Assembly: GCF_022869005.1 (NCBI RefSeq)
Contig: NZ_JALIEA010000012.1
Span: 62,001-126,000, forward strand
DNA: 64,000 nt
Reading direction: 5' to 3'
Source: Corynebacterium kalidii
GTDB taxonomy: Bacteria; Actinomycetota; Actinomycetes; Mycobacteriales; Mycobacteriaceae
Of the stretch, positions 8,543 to 16,175 are shown piece by piece. Each line of letters opens with the position of its first letter. Within the stretch, counting starts at the first letter, position 1. The notes under the pieces were generated by a model that saw nothing but the letters and a program-made list of their open reading frames with translations, had not been told where the DNA came from and did no database searches. Made by a program: the position numbers and the translations under genes.

Positions 8543-8586
8543 CACCGCCGTGACACCGGGGTTGCCCGGTGTCACGGCGGTGTTTT
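8543..8586 (+). terminator. intrinsic terminator of tig
   Basis: A perfect 18-bp stem (8543-8560 with 8565-8582) with a GTTG loop is followed directly by TTTT. This is one of the strongest terminators in the window, so clpP1 must have its own promoter. Confidence 0.93.
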
Positions 8587-8611
8587 CACATGCACCGGAA
8601 CACCCACCGTG

Positions 8612-8668
8612 CGCTGACAGCGAACACGGCCCCGGGGAGGGGCACAGGCGGTGCGGGTTGACTACTCT
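8612..8668 (+). promoter_or_regulatory. clpP1-clpP2 promoter with ClgR-type site
   Basis: CGCTGACAGCG (8612-8622) matches the core of the actinobacterial ClgR box as I recall it (CGCYNANRGCG). A TACTCT -10 candidate (8663-8668) follows. The box centre would lie about 58 bp upstream of the start site, suitable for an activator. ClgR activation of clpP1P2 is established in Corynebacterium and Mycobacterium; its use here is inferred from the match. Confidence 0.6.
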
Positions 8669-8708
8669 GGTGCACAGTCCAACACGTGAACTTGAGCGAG
8701 GAGCATAA

Positions 8709-9326
8709 GTGAGCACTAACGACATGTCTGCCGGTCAGGCGCTGCGCCACGCGCAGATGTCCTCTACCGCGGGGATGAACCTCAACGACTCGGTGTTCGA
8801 GCGCCTGCTGCGCGAGCGCATCATCTTCCTGGGCACCCAGGTCGACGATGAGATCGCCAACAAACTCTGCGCGCAGATCCTGCTGCTCAGCGCGGAGGAT
8901 CCCGAGCGGGACATTTCGCTGTACATCAACTCGCCGGGTGGTTCGGTCACCGCCGGTATGGCGATCTTCGACACCATGCAGTTCGCGCCGTGCGATGTCG
9001 CGACCTACGGGATGGGCCTGGCCGCCTCGATGGGGCAGTTCCTGCTGTCGGCCGGCGCGAAGGGCAAGCGTTACGCCCTGCCGCACGCCCGCATCATGAT
9101 GCACCAGCCGTCGGCCGGTGTCGGCGGTACCGCCGCGGACATCGCTATCCAGGCGGAGCAGTTCGCACAGACCAAGCGTGAGATGGCGGAGCTGATCTCC
9201 GAGCACACCGGTCAGACCCTGGAGCAGATCCAGAAGGACTCCGACCGTGACCGCTGGTTCACCGCCCAGCAGGCGCTCGAGTACGGTTTCGTCGACCATG
9301 TGATCAGCTCGGCGAAGGAGCAGTAA
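8709..9326 (+). CDS. clpP1: ATP-dependent Clp protease proteolytic subunit 1
   Basis: The 205-aa serine protease has the ClpP catalytic triad in place: Ser in [11 protein letters not shown], His in [10 protein letters not shown] and Asp in KDSDRDRWF. The YINSPGGSV substrate-groove motif is also present. The GTG start at 8709 follows GAGGAG by 5 nt. In actinobacteria ClpP1 and ClpP2 form a mixed two-ring complex fed by ClpX or ClpC1. clpP2 begins 6 nt after the stop, so they are one operon; clpX lies 23 kb away in this window. Confidence 0.96.
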   Translation: MSTNDMSAGQALRHAQMSSTAGMNLNDSVFERLLRERIIFLGTQVDDEIANKLCAQILLLSAEDPERDISLYINSPGGSVTAGMAIFDTMQFAPCDVATYGMGLAASMGQFLLSAGAKGKRYALPHARIMMHQPSAGVGGTAADIAIQAEQFAQTKREMAELISEHTGQTLEQIQKDSDRDRWFTAQQALEYGFVDHVISSAKEQ

Positions 9327-9332
9327 GCAGAG

Positions 9333-10019
9333 ATGGAAAGCAGCAACATGAACGGTTTCACCCACGCCAGCGAACTCACCGGTCAGGTCTCGGGCGCGCA
9401 GATGCCCACCTCGCGGTACATCCTGCCCTCGTTCGTCGAGCACTCCTCGTGGGGTGCCAAGGAGTCCAACCCGTACAACAAGCTCTTCGAGGAGCGCATC
9501 ATCTTCCTGGGTACCCAGGTCGACGACGCCTCGGCGAACGACATCATGGCCCAGCTCCTGGTGCTCGAGGGGCTCGACCCCGACCGGGACATCACGATGT
9601 ACATCAACTCGCCGGGTGGCTCCTTCACCGCCCTGATGGCGATCTACGACACGATGCAGTACGTCCGCCCCGACATCGTGACCGTGTGCCTCGGGCAGGC
9701 TGCGTCGGCTGCCGCGGTGCTGCTGGCGGCCGGTACGAAGGGCAAGCGGGCGGCTCTGCCGAACTCCCGCGTGCTGATCCACCAGCCCGCCACCCAGGGG
9801 ACCCAGGGCCAGGTGTCCGACCTGCAGATCCAGGCGGACGAGATCGAGCGTATGCGTCGTCTCATGGAGACCACGCTGGCCCGTCACACCAACCGCACCG
9901 AGGAGCAGGTGCGTGCGGACACCGACCGCGACAAGTTCCTGACGGCCGAGGCCGCCAAGGAGTACGGCATCGTCGACCAGGTCTTCGAGTACCGCAAGCT
10001 GTCGGCCCAGAAGCAGTAG
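9333..10019 (+). CDS. clpP2: ATP-dependent Clp protease proteolytic subunit 2
   Basis: The 228-aa second ClpP paralogue has Ser in [11 protein letters not shown], His in [11 protein letters not shown] and Asp in ADTDRDKFL. The N-terminus is longer than that of ClpP1, as is usual for actinobacterial ClpP2. It is translated from the ATG at 9333, 6 nt after clpP1; AAGGAG lies inside the end of clpP1. It partners ClpP1 in the hetero-tetradecamer. A GC-rich hairpin follows after about 20 nt. Confidence 0.96.
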   Translation: MESSNMNGFTHASELTGQVSGAQMPTSRYILPSFVEHSSWGAKESNPYNKLFEERIIFLGTQVDDASANDIMAQLLVLEGLDPDRDITMYINSPGGSFTALMAIYDTMQYVRPDIVTVCLGQAASAAAVLLAAGTKGKRAALPNSRVLIHQPATQGTQGQVSDLQIQADEIERMRRLMETTLARHTNRTEEQVRADTDRDKFLTAEAAKEYGIVDQVFEYRKLSAQKQ

Positions 10020-10040
10020 CAGGCCGCCTCGCCGGGGGAC

Positions 10041-10081
10041 GCCGCGCGGGTGGACGGACACGGTCCGGCCACCCGCGCGGC
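10041..10081. terminator. hairpin terminator after clpP2, shared with opposing small ORF
   Basis: A perfect 13-bp stem (10041-10053 with 10069-10081) extends inward through a GGAC/GTCC pair. There is no T-run, only GTTAG. It sits between the clpP2 stop and the stop of a minus-strand 21-codon ORF, so it may serve both strands. Confidence 0.65.
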
Positions 10082-10082
10082 G

Positions 10083-10148
10083 TTAGTCGTCCCAGGGCGC
10101 CCAGGGTGCCTCAGCGCCCGGGACGCGGGCGACGGTGCTGATGTCCAT
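10083..10148 (-). CDS. putative 21-aa Trp-rich peptide
   Basis: On the minus strand an ATG at 10148 opens 21 codons ending in TAA at 10083. The peptide starts MDISTVARVPG and ends APWAPWDD. An AAGGGGAA sequence sits 6-7 nt before the ATG, and the stop abuts the hairpin at 10041-10081. I do not recognise a family. It has no signal or membrane segment and no Cys, Ser or Thr richness suggestive of a lanthipeptide. The two Trp and the acidic end could make it a small regulatory protein, a leader peptide or a modified-peptide precursor. A chance ORF remains possible because it is so short. Confidence 0.3.
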   Translation of the reverse strand: MDISTVARVPGAEAPWAPWDD

Positions 10149-10293
10149 GCGTGTTTCCCCTTACCCTGACCCACCCCCCTAGGTGGACCCCGAAGCGAGG
10201 TGGACGGCAGGGAAACCGCAGGACAACCGAATGTCAGTCAGGAAAACCAGTTCACAAAGCGAACGAGTTTGCGCGTGGCGCACGGCCCGATAC

Positions 10294-10311
10294 CGTGAGA
10301 TGCACATCACG
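10294..10311. promoter_or_regulatory. 18-bp imperfect palindrome upstream of pcaH
   Basis: CGTGAgaTGCAcaTCACG (14 of 18 positions symmetric) lies 32 bp before the pcaH ATG, in the 190-bp region where the pcaHG promoter must be. It resembles CRP/GlxR half sites (GTGA/TCAC), but the spacing is 8 rather than the usual 6. It may therefore be a site for the LAL or IclR regulators of the island. Confidence 0.4.
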
Positions 10312-10342
10312 TTCCCGCAATCCCGCAGAAGGGGTCACGCCC

Positions 10343-11035
10343 ATGGTTCCCATCAGTAACGTCGCCGTCGACGGAAGCTTCGCACCACTGCACTTTCCGG
10401 AGTACAGGACCACTGTGCTCCGCAACCCGAACAACGACCTGCTGATGGTGCCCGAGCGGCTCGGGGAGACCACCGGACCGGTGTTCGGTGAGGGGGCTCT
10501 CGGCGACGCCGACAACGACATGACCCACGCCAACGGTGGCGAGGCGATCGGTCAGCGCATCCTCGTCCACGGCCGCGTCCTCGACGCCGACGGCAAGCCG
10601 GTGCCCGACACCCTCGTCGAGGCATGGCAGGCGAACGCCGCCGGCCGCTACCGCCACAAGAACGACTCCTGGCCGGCGCCGCTGGACCCCCACTTCAACG
10701 GGGTCGCACGCACCCTGACCGACAAGAACGGCGCCTACAGCTTCTACACCGTGCAGCCCGGCTGCTACCCGTGGGGCAACCACACCAACGCCTGGCGTCC
10801 GGCACACATCCACTTCTCCCTCTTCGGCCGTCAGTTCGGCGAGCGCCTGGTCACCCAGATGTACTTCCCCGGTGACCCGATGTTCTTCCAGGACCCGATC
10901 TACAACTCCGTGCCCGAGGGTGCCCGCGAGCGGATGATCGCCGTCTTCGACTACGACGAGACCCGGGCGAACTACTCCCTGGGCTACAAGTTCGACATCG
11001 TGCTCCGCGGCCGCAACGCCACCCACTTCGAGTAG
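10343..11035 (+). CDS. pcaH: protocatechuate 3,4-dioxygenase beta subunit
   Basis: From the ATG at 10343 (GAAGGGG 9 nt upstream) the protein is 230 aa. It is the iron-bearing subunit: candidate non-haem Fe(III) ligands are visible as Tyr in GRYRHKND, Tyr in PGCYPWGNH, and the two His of RPAHIHFSLF. With PcaG it performs intradiol cleavage of protocatechuate to 3-carboxy-cis,cis-muconate. It is the first gene of the plus-strand catabolic operon; pcaG follows after 30 nt. The frame is open upstream to 10151, but that stretch lacks coding character. Confidence 0.95.
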   Translation: MVPISNVAVDGSFAPLHFPEYRTTVLRNPNNDLLMVPERLGETTGPVFGEGALGDADNDMTHANGGEAIGQRILVHGRVLDADGKPVPDTLVEAWQANAAGRYRHKNDSWPAPLDPHFNGVARTLTDKNGAYSFYTVQPGCYPWGNHTNAWRPAHIHFSLFGRQFGERLVTQMYFPGDPMFFQDPIYNSVPEGARERMIAVFDYDETRANYSLGYKFDIVLRGRNATHFE

Positions 11036-11065
11036 ACCCCGCACACACCCGACAGGAGAAGACAG

Positions 11066-11770
11066 ATGATCGACAGCGACCCCAACGGCCCGTACCGCTA
11101 CCCGGTGTCCGACATCAAGGACCAGGACGAGGCACCGCGGGGCATCATGCCCTCGCAGACCGTGGGCCCCTACGTCCACATCGGCCTGACCATGCCCGGC
11201 GCCGAGAACCTCCTCGACGACGAGGCGGACACCACCGGAGGTGCTGCCGCCGACGCGGTCGAGGTGACGTTCTCGGTCACCGACGGGGCGGGGCACCGCG
11301 TCAAGGACGCCATGATCGAGCTCTGGCAGGCCGACGGCGACGGCATCTACCCCTCGCCCTACGACGAGCGCTCGGACGAGGACTCGGCGACCGGGTGGAA
11401 CCCGCAGCTCGGCGCCGGTATCGGCCGTGGCTTCGTCGACGACGAGGGGGAGGTGACCTTCCGCACCCGCCGACCGGGCGCCGCGCCGGTGGCCGTCGGC
11501 GACAGTGGGATCGAGGCACCGCACCTCAAGGTGGCGGTGTTCGCCCGCGGTATCGTGGAGCGTCTGTACACCCGGGCCTACTTCCCGGCCGCCGACGGTG
11601 CCGACGGTGCCGACAGCGCAGCACTGGCCGCCGACCCCGTGCTGGCGGTCGTCCCGGAGGACCGTCGAGGTCTGCTGGTGCTGACCCAGGAGGGGGAGAG
11701 CTCCTACCGCATGGACATCGTCCTTCAGCACGACGACGCCACCGCAGAAACCCCCTTCTTCCGTGTCTGA
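11066..11770 (+). CDS. pcaG: protocatechuate 3,4-dioxygenase alpha subunit
   Basis: The 234-aa intradiol dioxygenase subunit has the family opening PSQTVGPYVHIGL and the conserved IELWQADGDGIY. As expected for the alpha chain, the full Tyr/Tyr/His/His iron set of PcaH is not present. AGGAGA precedes the ATG by 6 nt. An Ala/Asp-rich insert (near residues 172-188) is specific to this copy. Its last codons overlap the pcaB GTG by 8 nt, so pcaG and pcaB are coupled. Confidence 0.94.
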   Translation: MIDSDPNGPYRYPVSDIKDQDEAPRGIMPSQTVGPYVHIGLTMPGAENLLDDEADTTGGAAADAVEVTFSVTDGAGHRVKDAMIELWQADGDGIYPSPYDERSDEDSATGWNPQLGAGIGRGFVDDEGEVTFRTRRPGAAPVAVGDSGIEAPHLKVAVFARGIVERLYTRAYFPAADGADGADSAALAADPVLAVVPEDRRGLLVLTQEGESSYRMDIVLQHDDATAETPFFRV

Positions 11771-13112
11771 CATGTCTGACGGCTCTGACGTGAACGGGCA
11801 CCGGCACCCGCTGGACGGCGTCCTGACGCGTACGCTGTACGGGGACGTCGCGTCCGGTGACACCACGGCAGCGGCCGCGCTCTCGGACGCGGCGTTCATC
11901 GCGCGCATGGTCGACGTCGAGGCCGCTCTCGCGTCCGCCGTCGGCGACGCGGGTCTGGTGGACCCGGCGTCGGCGGAGGCGACCGCGGAACTGGTCGGTG
12001 CGACGACCCTCGACGGCGACGCCCTCGTCAGGCTCGCCGAGGCGTCGGTCGCCGGCGGCAACCCCGCGATCCCGCTCGCCCGTCTGCTCAAGGACGCGGC
12101 CACCGACGCCGGTCTCGGGACCGCCGCAGTGCACCGTGGGGCGACGAGCCAGGACATCATCGACACCGCACTGGTGCTGTGTCTCCGCGACGCCGGTCAC
12201 GCGATCCTCACGACCGTGGGCGCCCTGACCGCGGACCTGCACGCGCTGGCCCGGGAACACCGGACGACCCCGGTCATCGGCCGCACGCTCGGCCAGCAGG
12301 CGGTGCCGACGACGTTCGGCGTCGTCGTCGCCGGGTGGCTGCGGCAGACCGCCGTCGCCGCGACGCGGCTGCGCGACGTCCTCGACGCGCTGCCCGTCCA
12401 GTACGCCGGCGCGGCCGGGAACCTCGCGTCCACCGCGCCGTCGGGCCTGGCCGTGCACGACGCACTGGCGGCCCGCCTCGGACTGCGGTCGACCCCGGTG
12501 GTCTGGCACACCGACCGGCTTCCCCTGGTCGATGTCGCCACGGCATTGGCGGCGCTGGCGGGTGCGGTCCGCAAGATCGCCGGCGACGTCATCGTCTTCT
12601 CCGCCACCGAGGTCGGTGAACTGCGCGAGTCGGCGCCCGGTGGGTCGTCGGCGATGCCGCACAAGGCGAACCCCGCCGCGGCCATCGCCGCCGACGGATA
12701 CGCCCGGCGGACCCCGGCGCTGGCCGCGACGATGCTCGACGCCATGGACCAGCGGATGCAGCGGGCGACCGGGGCGTGGCACGCCGAATGGCAGACCGTC
12801 CGGGACCTCGCCGCGGCGACCGCGGGCGCGGTGAACCGTACCCGCGCCAGCATCGATGGCATCACCGTGGACACCGCGGCGATGCGACGCAACCTCGCCC
12901 TCACCGACGGTGCCGTCCTCGCCGAGGCACTGGGACGCCACGTCCCGCGTGCCGAGGTCGACCGCGCCGTCGCCGACGGGACGCTCGGTGAGCTGATGGA
13001 GCAGGCCGCACGCGACCACGGCTTCAGCACCGACCCCGCCGACCACACCGGGCACGCCGCCGACATCGTCGACGCCGTGCTCGACGACCCGGCCATCCGA
13101 CACACCTCCTGA
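11763..13112 (+). CDS. pcaB: 3-carboxy-cis,cis-muconate cycloisomerase
   Basis: The 449-aa member of the fumarase/aspartase superfamily shows the signature SAPGGSSAMPHKANPA and, upstream, the superfamily region HRGATSQDIIDTA. It lactonises 3-carboxymuconate to 4-carboxymuconolactone. A GTG at 11763 overlaps the end of pcaG; an internal ATG at 11772 is an alternative start. The C-terminal part is Ala/Asp-rich and less conserved. pcaC follows after 19 nt. Confidence 0.94.
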   Translation: MSDMSDGSDVNGHRHPLDGVLTRTLYGDVASGDTTAAAALSDAAFIARMVDVEAALASAVGDAGLVDPASAEATAELVGATTLDGDALVRLAEASVAGGNPAIPLARLLKDAATDAGLGTAAVHRGATSQDIIDTALVLCLRDAGHAILTTVGALTADLHALAREHRTTPVIGRTLGQQAVPTTFGVVVAGWLRQTAVAATRLRDVLDALPVQYAGAAGNLASTAPSGLAVHDALAARLGLRSTPVVWHTDRLPLVDVATALAALAGAVRKIAGDVIVFSATEVGELRESAPGGSSAMPHKANPAAAIAADGYARRTPALAATMLDAMDQRMQRATGAWHAEWQTVRDLAAATAGAVNRTRASIDGITVDTAAMRRNLALTDGAVLAEALGRHVPRAEVDRAVADGTLGELMEQAARDHGFSTDPADHTGHAADIVDAVLDDPAIRHTS

Positions 13113-13131
13113 CGACCTGGAAGGAACCCCC

Positions 13132-13533
13132 ATGAGTGAATCCGACGCCTACGCCACCGGCCGTGACGCCGCCCACGAGCGCGGTATGCGCAACCGCCGT
13201 GCCGTCCTCGGTGACGAGCACGTCGACCGGTCCATCGCCAAGAAGACCGCGGTCACCGAGAAGTTCCAGGACTTCATCACCCGCACGGCCTGGGGGGACG
13301 TCTGGGAACGCCCGGGGCTGGACCACACGCAGCGTCGGCTGCTGACCATCGCGGTGCTCACCGGGGTGGGCAACGACGGGGAGCTCGACATGCACATCCG
13401 CGCCGCCCTGCGTGCCGGCGTCGACGCCGACACCATCGGCGAGGTGCTGCTCCACACCGCCGTCTACGCCGGCGTGCCGAACTCCAACCACGGGTTCGCC
13501 CTGCTCAACGCCGCCGTCGAGGACCTGTCGTGA
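13132..13533 (+). CDS. pcaC: 4-carboxymuconolactone decarboxylase
   Basis: The 133-aa protein of the AhpD/CMD family begins with the typical region ERGMRNRRAVLGDEHVDRS and has the helical core LLTIAVLTGVGNDGELDMHI and VYAGVPNSNHGF. It decarboxylates 4-carboxymuconolactone to the enol-lactone. In many actinobacteria PcaC is fused to PcaD as PcaL; here the two are separate genes, with pcaD 13 kb away on the other strand. Its TGA overlaps the pobA GTG (GTGA). Confidence 0.94.
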   Translation: MSESDAYATGRDAAHERGMRNRRAVLGDEHVDRSIAKKTAVTEKFQDFITRTAWGDVWERPGLDHTQRRLLTIAVLTGVGNDGELDMHIRAALRAGVDADTIGEVLLHTAVYAGVPNSNHGFALLNAAVEDLS

Positions 13534-14774
13534 GTGAGTACGTGCCCGTCGCCATCATCGGTGCAGGGCCGGCGGGGCTGACCCTGTCGCACCTGCTGCA
13601 CCAGCACGGCGTGGAGTCCGTGGTGTTCGAGTCCCGCTCGCGTGAGGACGTGGAGACCACCGTGCGTGCCGGCATCCTGGAGCAGGGCACGCTGGACCTG
13701 ATGCGCCGGACCGGTGTCGGCGAGCGCATGGAGCGTGAGGCCGACATCGACGAAGGCATCGAGATCTCGGTGCAGGGTGAGCGCACCCGTATCGACCTGA
13801 CCGGGCTCACCGGGCACACCGTGGCGGTGTACCCGCAGCACGAGTACCTCATCGACCTGGTGGCCCGACGCCTCGCCGACGGCGGCACCGTCCTGTTCGA
13901 CACCACCGTCGACGCCGTCAGCGGTACCGGTGGGGCGGACGTCACCGATACCGACGTCACCGGCAGCGGGCCCGCGGTGGTCGACTACACCGACGCCGCG
14001 GGACGGCCCGGCCGCGTGCGCGCCGATTTCGTCGTCGCCGCCGACGGGTCGCGGTCGCCGTACCGGGGACTCGTCGCCGGCGCAGGGACCGACGGCGCAG
14101 GGGCCGACGGTGCGGGACGCCACCGGCACGAGTACCCCTACGCGTGGTTCGGGGTGCTGGTCAACGCCCCCAAGACGCAGAAGGAACTGATCTACGCCAC
14201 CCACCCCGAGGGGTTCGCGCTGATCTCCACCCGCTCGGACACCGTCCAGCGCTACTACCTGCAGTGCGACCCGTCGGACACCGTGGAGGACTGGTCGGAC
14301 GACCGCATCTGGGAGGCGCTGCACACCCGCGCTGACTCGCCCGACCTGCGCATCGCGGAGGGCGAGATCTTCGACAAGGCGGTCCTCCGGTTCCGCTCCG
14401 CGGTCACTGAACCGATGCAGAGGGGCCGGTTGTTCCTCGCCGGCGACGCCGCCCACACCGTCCCGCCGACCGGCGCCAAGGGGATGAACCTCGCCATCGC
14501 CGACGTCGCGGTGCTGGCCCCGGCACTGGTCCGGGCGCTGCGTGGACGCCCCGGCCTGCTGGCCGACTACTCCAGTATCGTCCTGCCGCGCATCTGGCGG
14601 GCCCAGCACTTCTCCTGGTGGATGTCGTCGATGCTGCACCAGGCCCCTGAGGCGACGACATTCGAGTCCCGTCGTCGTCTCGCCGAACTGTCCTCCGTCC
14701 TGTCCTCCGAGGCGGGACGCCGTTACCTGGCCGAACAGTACGTCGGCCGTGATCTCCCCGAATTCGAGGTCTGA
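13530..14774 (+). CDS. pobA: 4-hydroxybenzoate 3-monooxygenase
   Basis: The 414-aa flavoprotein hydroxylase has the FAD fold IGAGPAGLTLSHLL, the DG motif region VVAADGSRSPY and the second FAD motif LFLAGDAAHTVPPTGAKGMN. It converts 4-hydroxybenzoate to protocatechuate with NAD(P)H and O2. A short Ala/Gly/Asp-rich loop (near residues 190-198) is an insertion relative to the compact family core. It starts at the GTG at 13530 overlapping the pcaC stop, so it is translated with the ring-cleavage genes. pcaK follows after 3 nt. Confidence 0.94.
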   Translation: MSEYVPVAIIGAGPAGLTLSHLLHQHGVESVVFESRSREDVETTVRAGILEQGTLDLMRRTGVGERMEREADIDEGIEISVQGERTRIDLTGLTGHTVAVYPQHEYLIDLVARRLADGGTVLFDTTVDAVSGTGGADVTDTDVTGSGPAVVDYTDAAGRPGRVRADFVVAADGSRSPYRGLVAGAGTDGAGADGAGRHRHEYPYAWFGVLVNAPKTQKELIYATHPEGFALISTRSDTVQRYYLQCDPSDTVEDWSDDRIWEALHTRADSPDLRIAEGEIFDKAVLRFRSAVTEPMQRGRLFLAGDAAHTVPPTGAKGMNLAIADVAVLAPALVRALRGRPGLLADYSSIVLPRIWRAQHFSWWMSSMLHQAPEATTFESRRRLAELSSVLSSEAGRRYLAEQYVGRDLPEFEV

Positions 14775-14777
14775 CTG

Positions 14778-16106
14778 ATGCCCACCACCGCCACCCGGTC
14801 GACCGCAACCCGGTCCACCGCCGTCGTCACCGTCCTGTGCTGGATCGCCGTCCTGCTGGACGGGTTCGACCTGGTCGTGCTCGGCACGACGATCCCGTCC
14901 ATGCTGGACGACCCCGCCTGGGACCTCAGCGGCGCCCAGGCCACCCAGATCACCACCATCGGCCTGGTCGGCATGACCATCGGTGCCCTGGTGATCGGTT
15001 TCCTCACCGACAAGCTCGGCCGGCGCCGGGTGCTGATGAGCGCGGTGCTCCTGTTCTCGGTGTTCACCCTGGGCCTGGCGTTCACGACGGACGTCATGTG
15101 GTTCTCCCTCTGGCGGTTCCTCGCCGGGGCCGGCCTGGGTGGTGCGCTGCCGACGGCGATCTCCCTGGTCACGGAGTTCCGGTCCGGACGCAAGGCCGGC
15201 TCGGCCTCCACGACCCTGATGACCGGCTACCACGTCGGCGCGGTGCTCACCGCCCTGCTGGGCATGTTCCTCATCGACGCCGCCGGCTGGCACGCCATGT
15301 TCATCGCCGGCGCCGTCCCGGGCCTGATCCTGGCCCCGGTGCTGTACTTCCTGCTGCCGGAGTCGCCCGCCTACCTGCGGATCAAGGGTCGCGTCGCAGA
15401 GGCTGAAGCCATCGAGCAGGCCTACGGGCTGCAGGTCGACACCGAGATGGACAACCTGCAGGAACAGGAGGAGGGCGGGAACACCGACGGGATCCGCGCC
15501 CTGCTGCAGCCCACCTTCCGGGTCAACACCATCGCCATCTGGGCGACGTCGTTCATGGGCCTGCTGCTGGTCTACGGCCTGAACACCTGGCTGCCGCAGA
15601 TCATGCGGGAGGCGGACTACGACCTGGGGAACTCCCTGGCCTTCCTGATGGTGCTCAATGTCGGTGCCGTGGTCGGGCTGTACATCGCCGGACGGGTGGC
15701 GGACATCCACTCGCCGCGCAGGACCGCGCTGATCTGGTTCCTGTGCTCGGCGGTGTTCCTCGCGCTGCTGGCGATCCGCCTGCCGCTGGTGGGGCTCTAC
15801 GTCATCGTCTTCCTCACCGGGGTCTTCGTCTTCAGCTCCCAGGTGCTGATCTACGCCTTCGTCGGGGAGAACCACCCGTCGTCGGCACGCGCCACCGCCA
15901 TGGGCTTCTCCGCCGGTATCGGACGCCTCGGTGCGATCTCGGGCCCGCTGCTCGGCGGCATCATGGTCACCGCCGGTGTCGCGTACCCGTGGGGATTCTT
16001 CGCCTTCGCGGTCGTCGGGGTCCTGGGATTCACGATCTTCTCGTTCTCCCGCACGCTGCGACCGTCCACCATCGCTGCGGTGGAGGGAGGGGCGTCGCGA
16101 CCCTGA
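14778..16106 (+). CDS. pcaK: aromatic acid:H+ symporter (MFS, PcaK-like)
   Basis: The 442-aa protein has twelve predicted membrane helices and belongs to the aromatic-acid:H+ symporter branch of the MFS. Helix 1 carries LLDGFDLVVLG, the Asp-containing motif of PcaK/BenK-type carriers, and the loop after helix 2 has the MFS signature GFLTDKLGRRR. It probably imports 4-hydroxybenzoate and/or protocatechuate. Quinate/shikimate is a possible alternative given the downstream genes. The ATG lies 3 nt after pobA. Confidence 0.88.
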   Translation: MPTTATRSTATRSTAVVTVLCWIAVLLDGFDLVVLGTTIPSMLDDPAWDLSGAQATQITTIGLVGMTIGALVIGFLTDKLGRRRVLMSAVLLFSVFTLGLAFTTDVMWFSLWRFLAGAGLGGALPTAISLVTEFRSGRKAGSASTTLMTGYHVGAVLTALLGMFLIDAAGWHAMFIAGAVPGLILAPVLYFLLPESPAYLRIKGRVAEAEAIEQAYGLQVDTEMDNLQEQEEGGNTDGIRALLQPTFRVNTIAIWATSFMGLLLVYGLNTWLPQIMREADYDLGNSLAFLMVLNVGAVVGLYIAGRVADIHSPRRTALIWFLCSAVFLALLAIRLPLVGLYVIVFLTGVFVFSSQVLIYAFVGENHPSSARATAMGFSAGIGRLGAISGPLLGGIMVTAGVAYPWGFFAFAVVGVLGFTIFSFSRTLRPSTIAAVEGGASRP

Positions 16107-16175
16107 ACCACGCCCTGCCCCGGCACTGCGCCACCGACACCGTGAGATCGTCGTCCAGAAAGTGAAGCAGAACCC

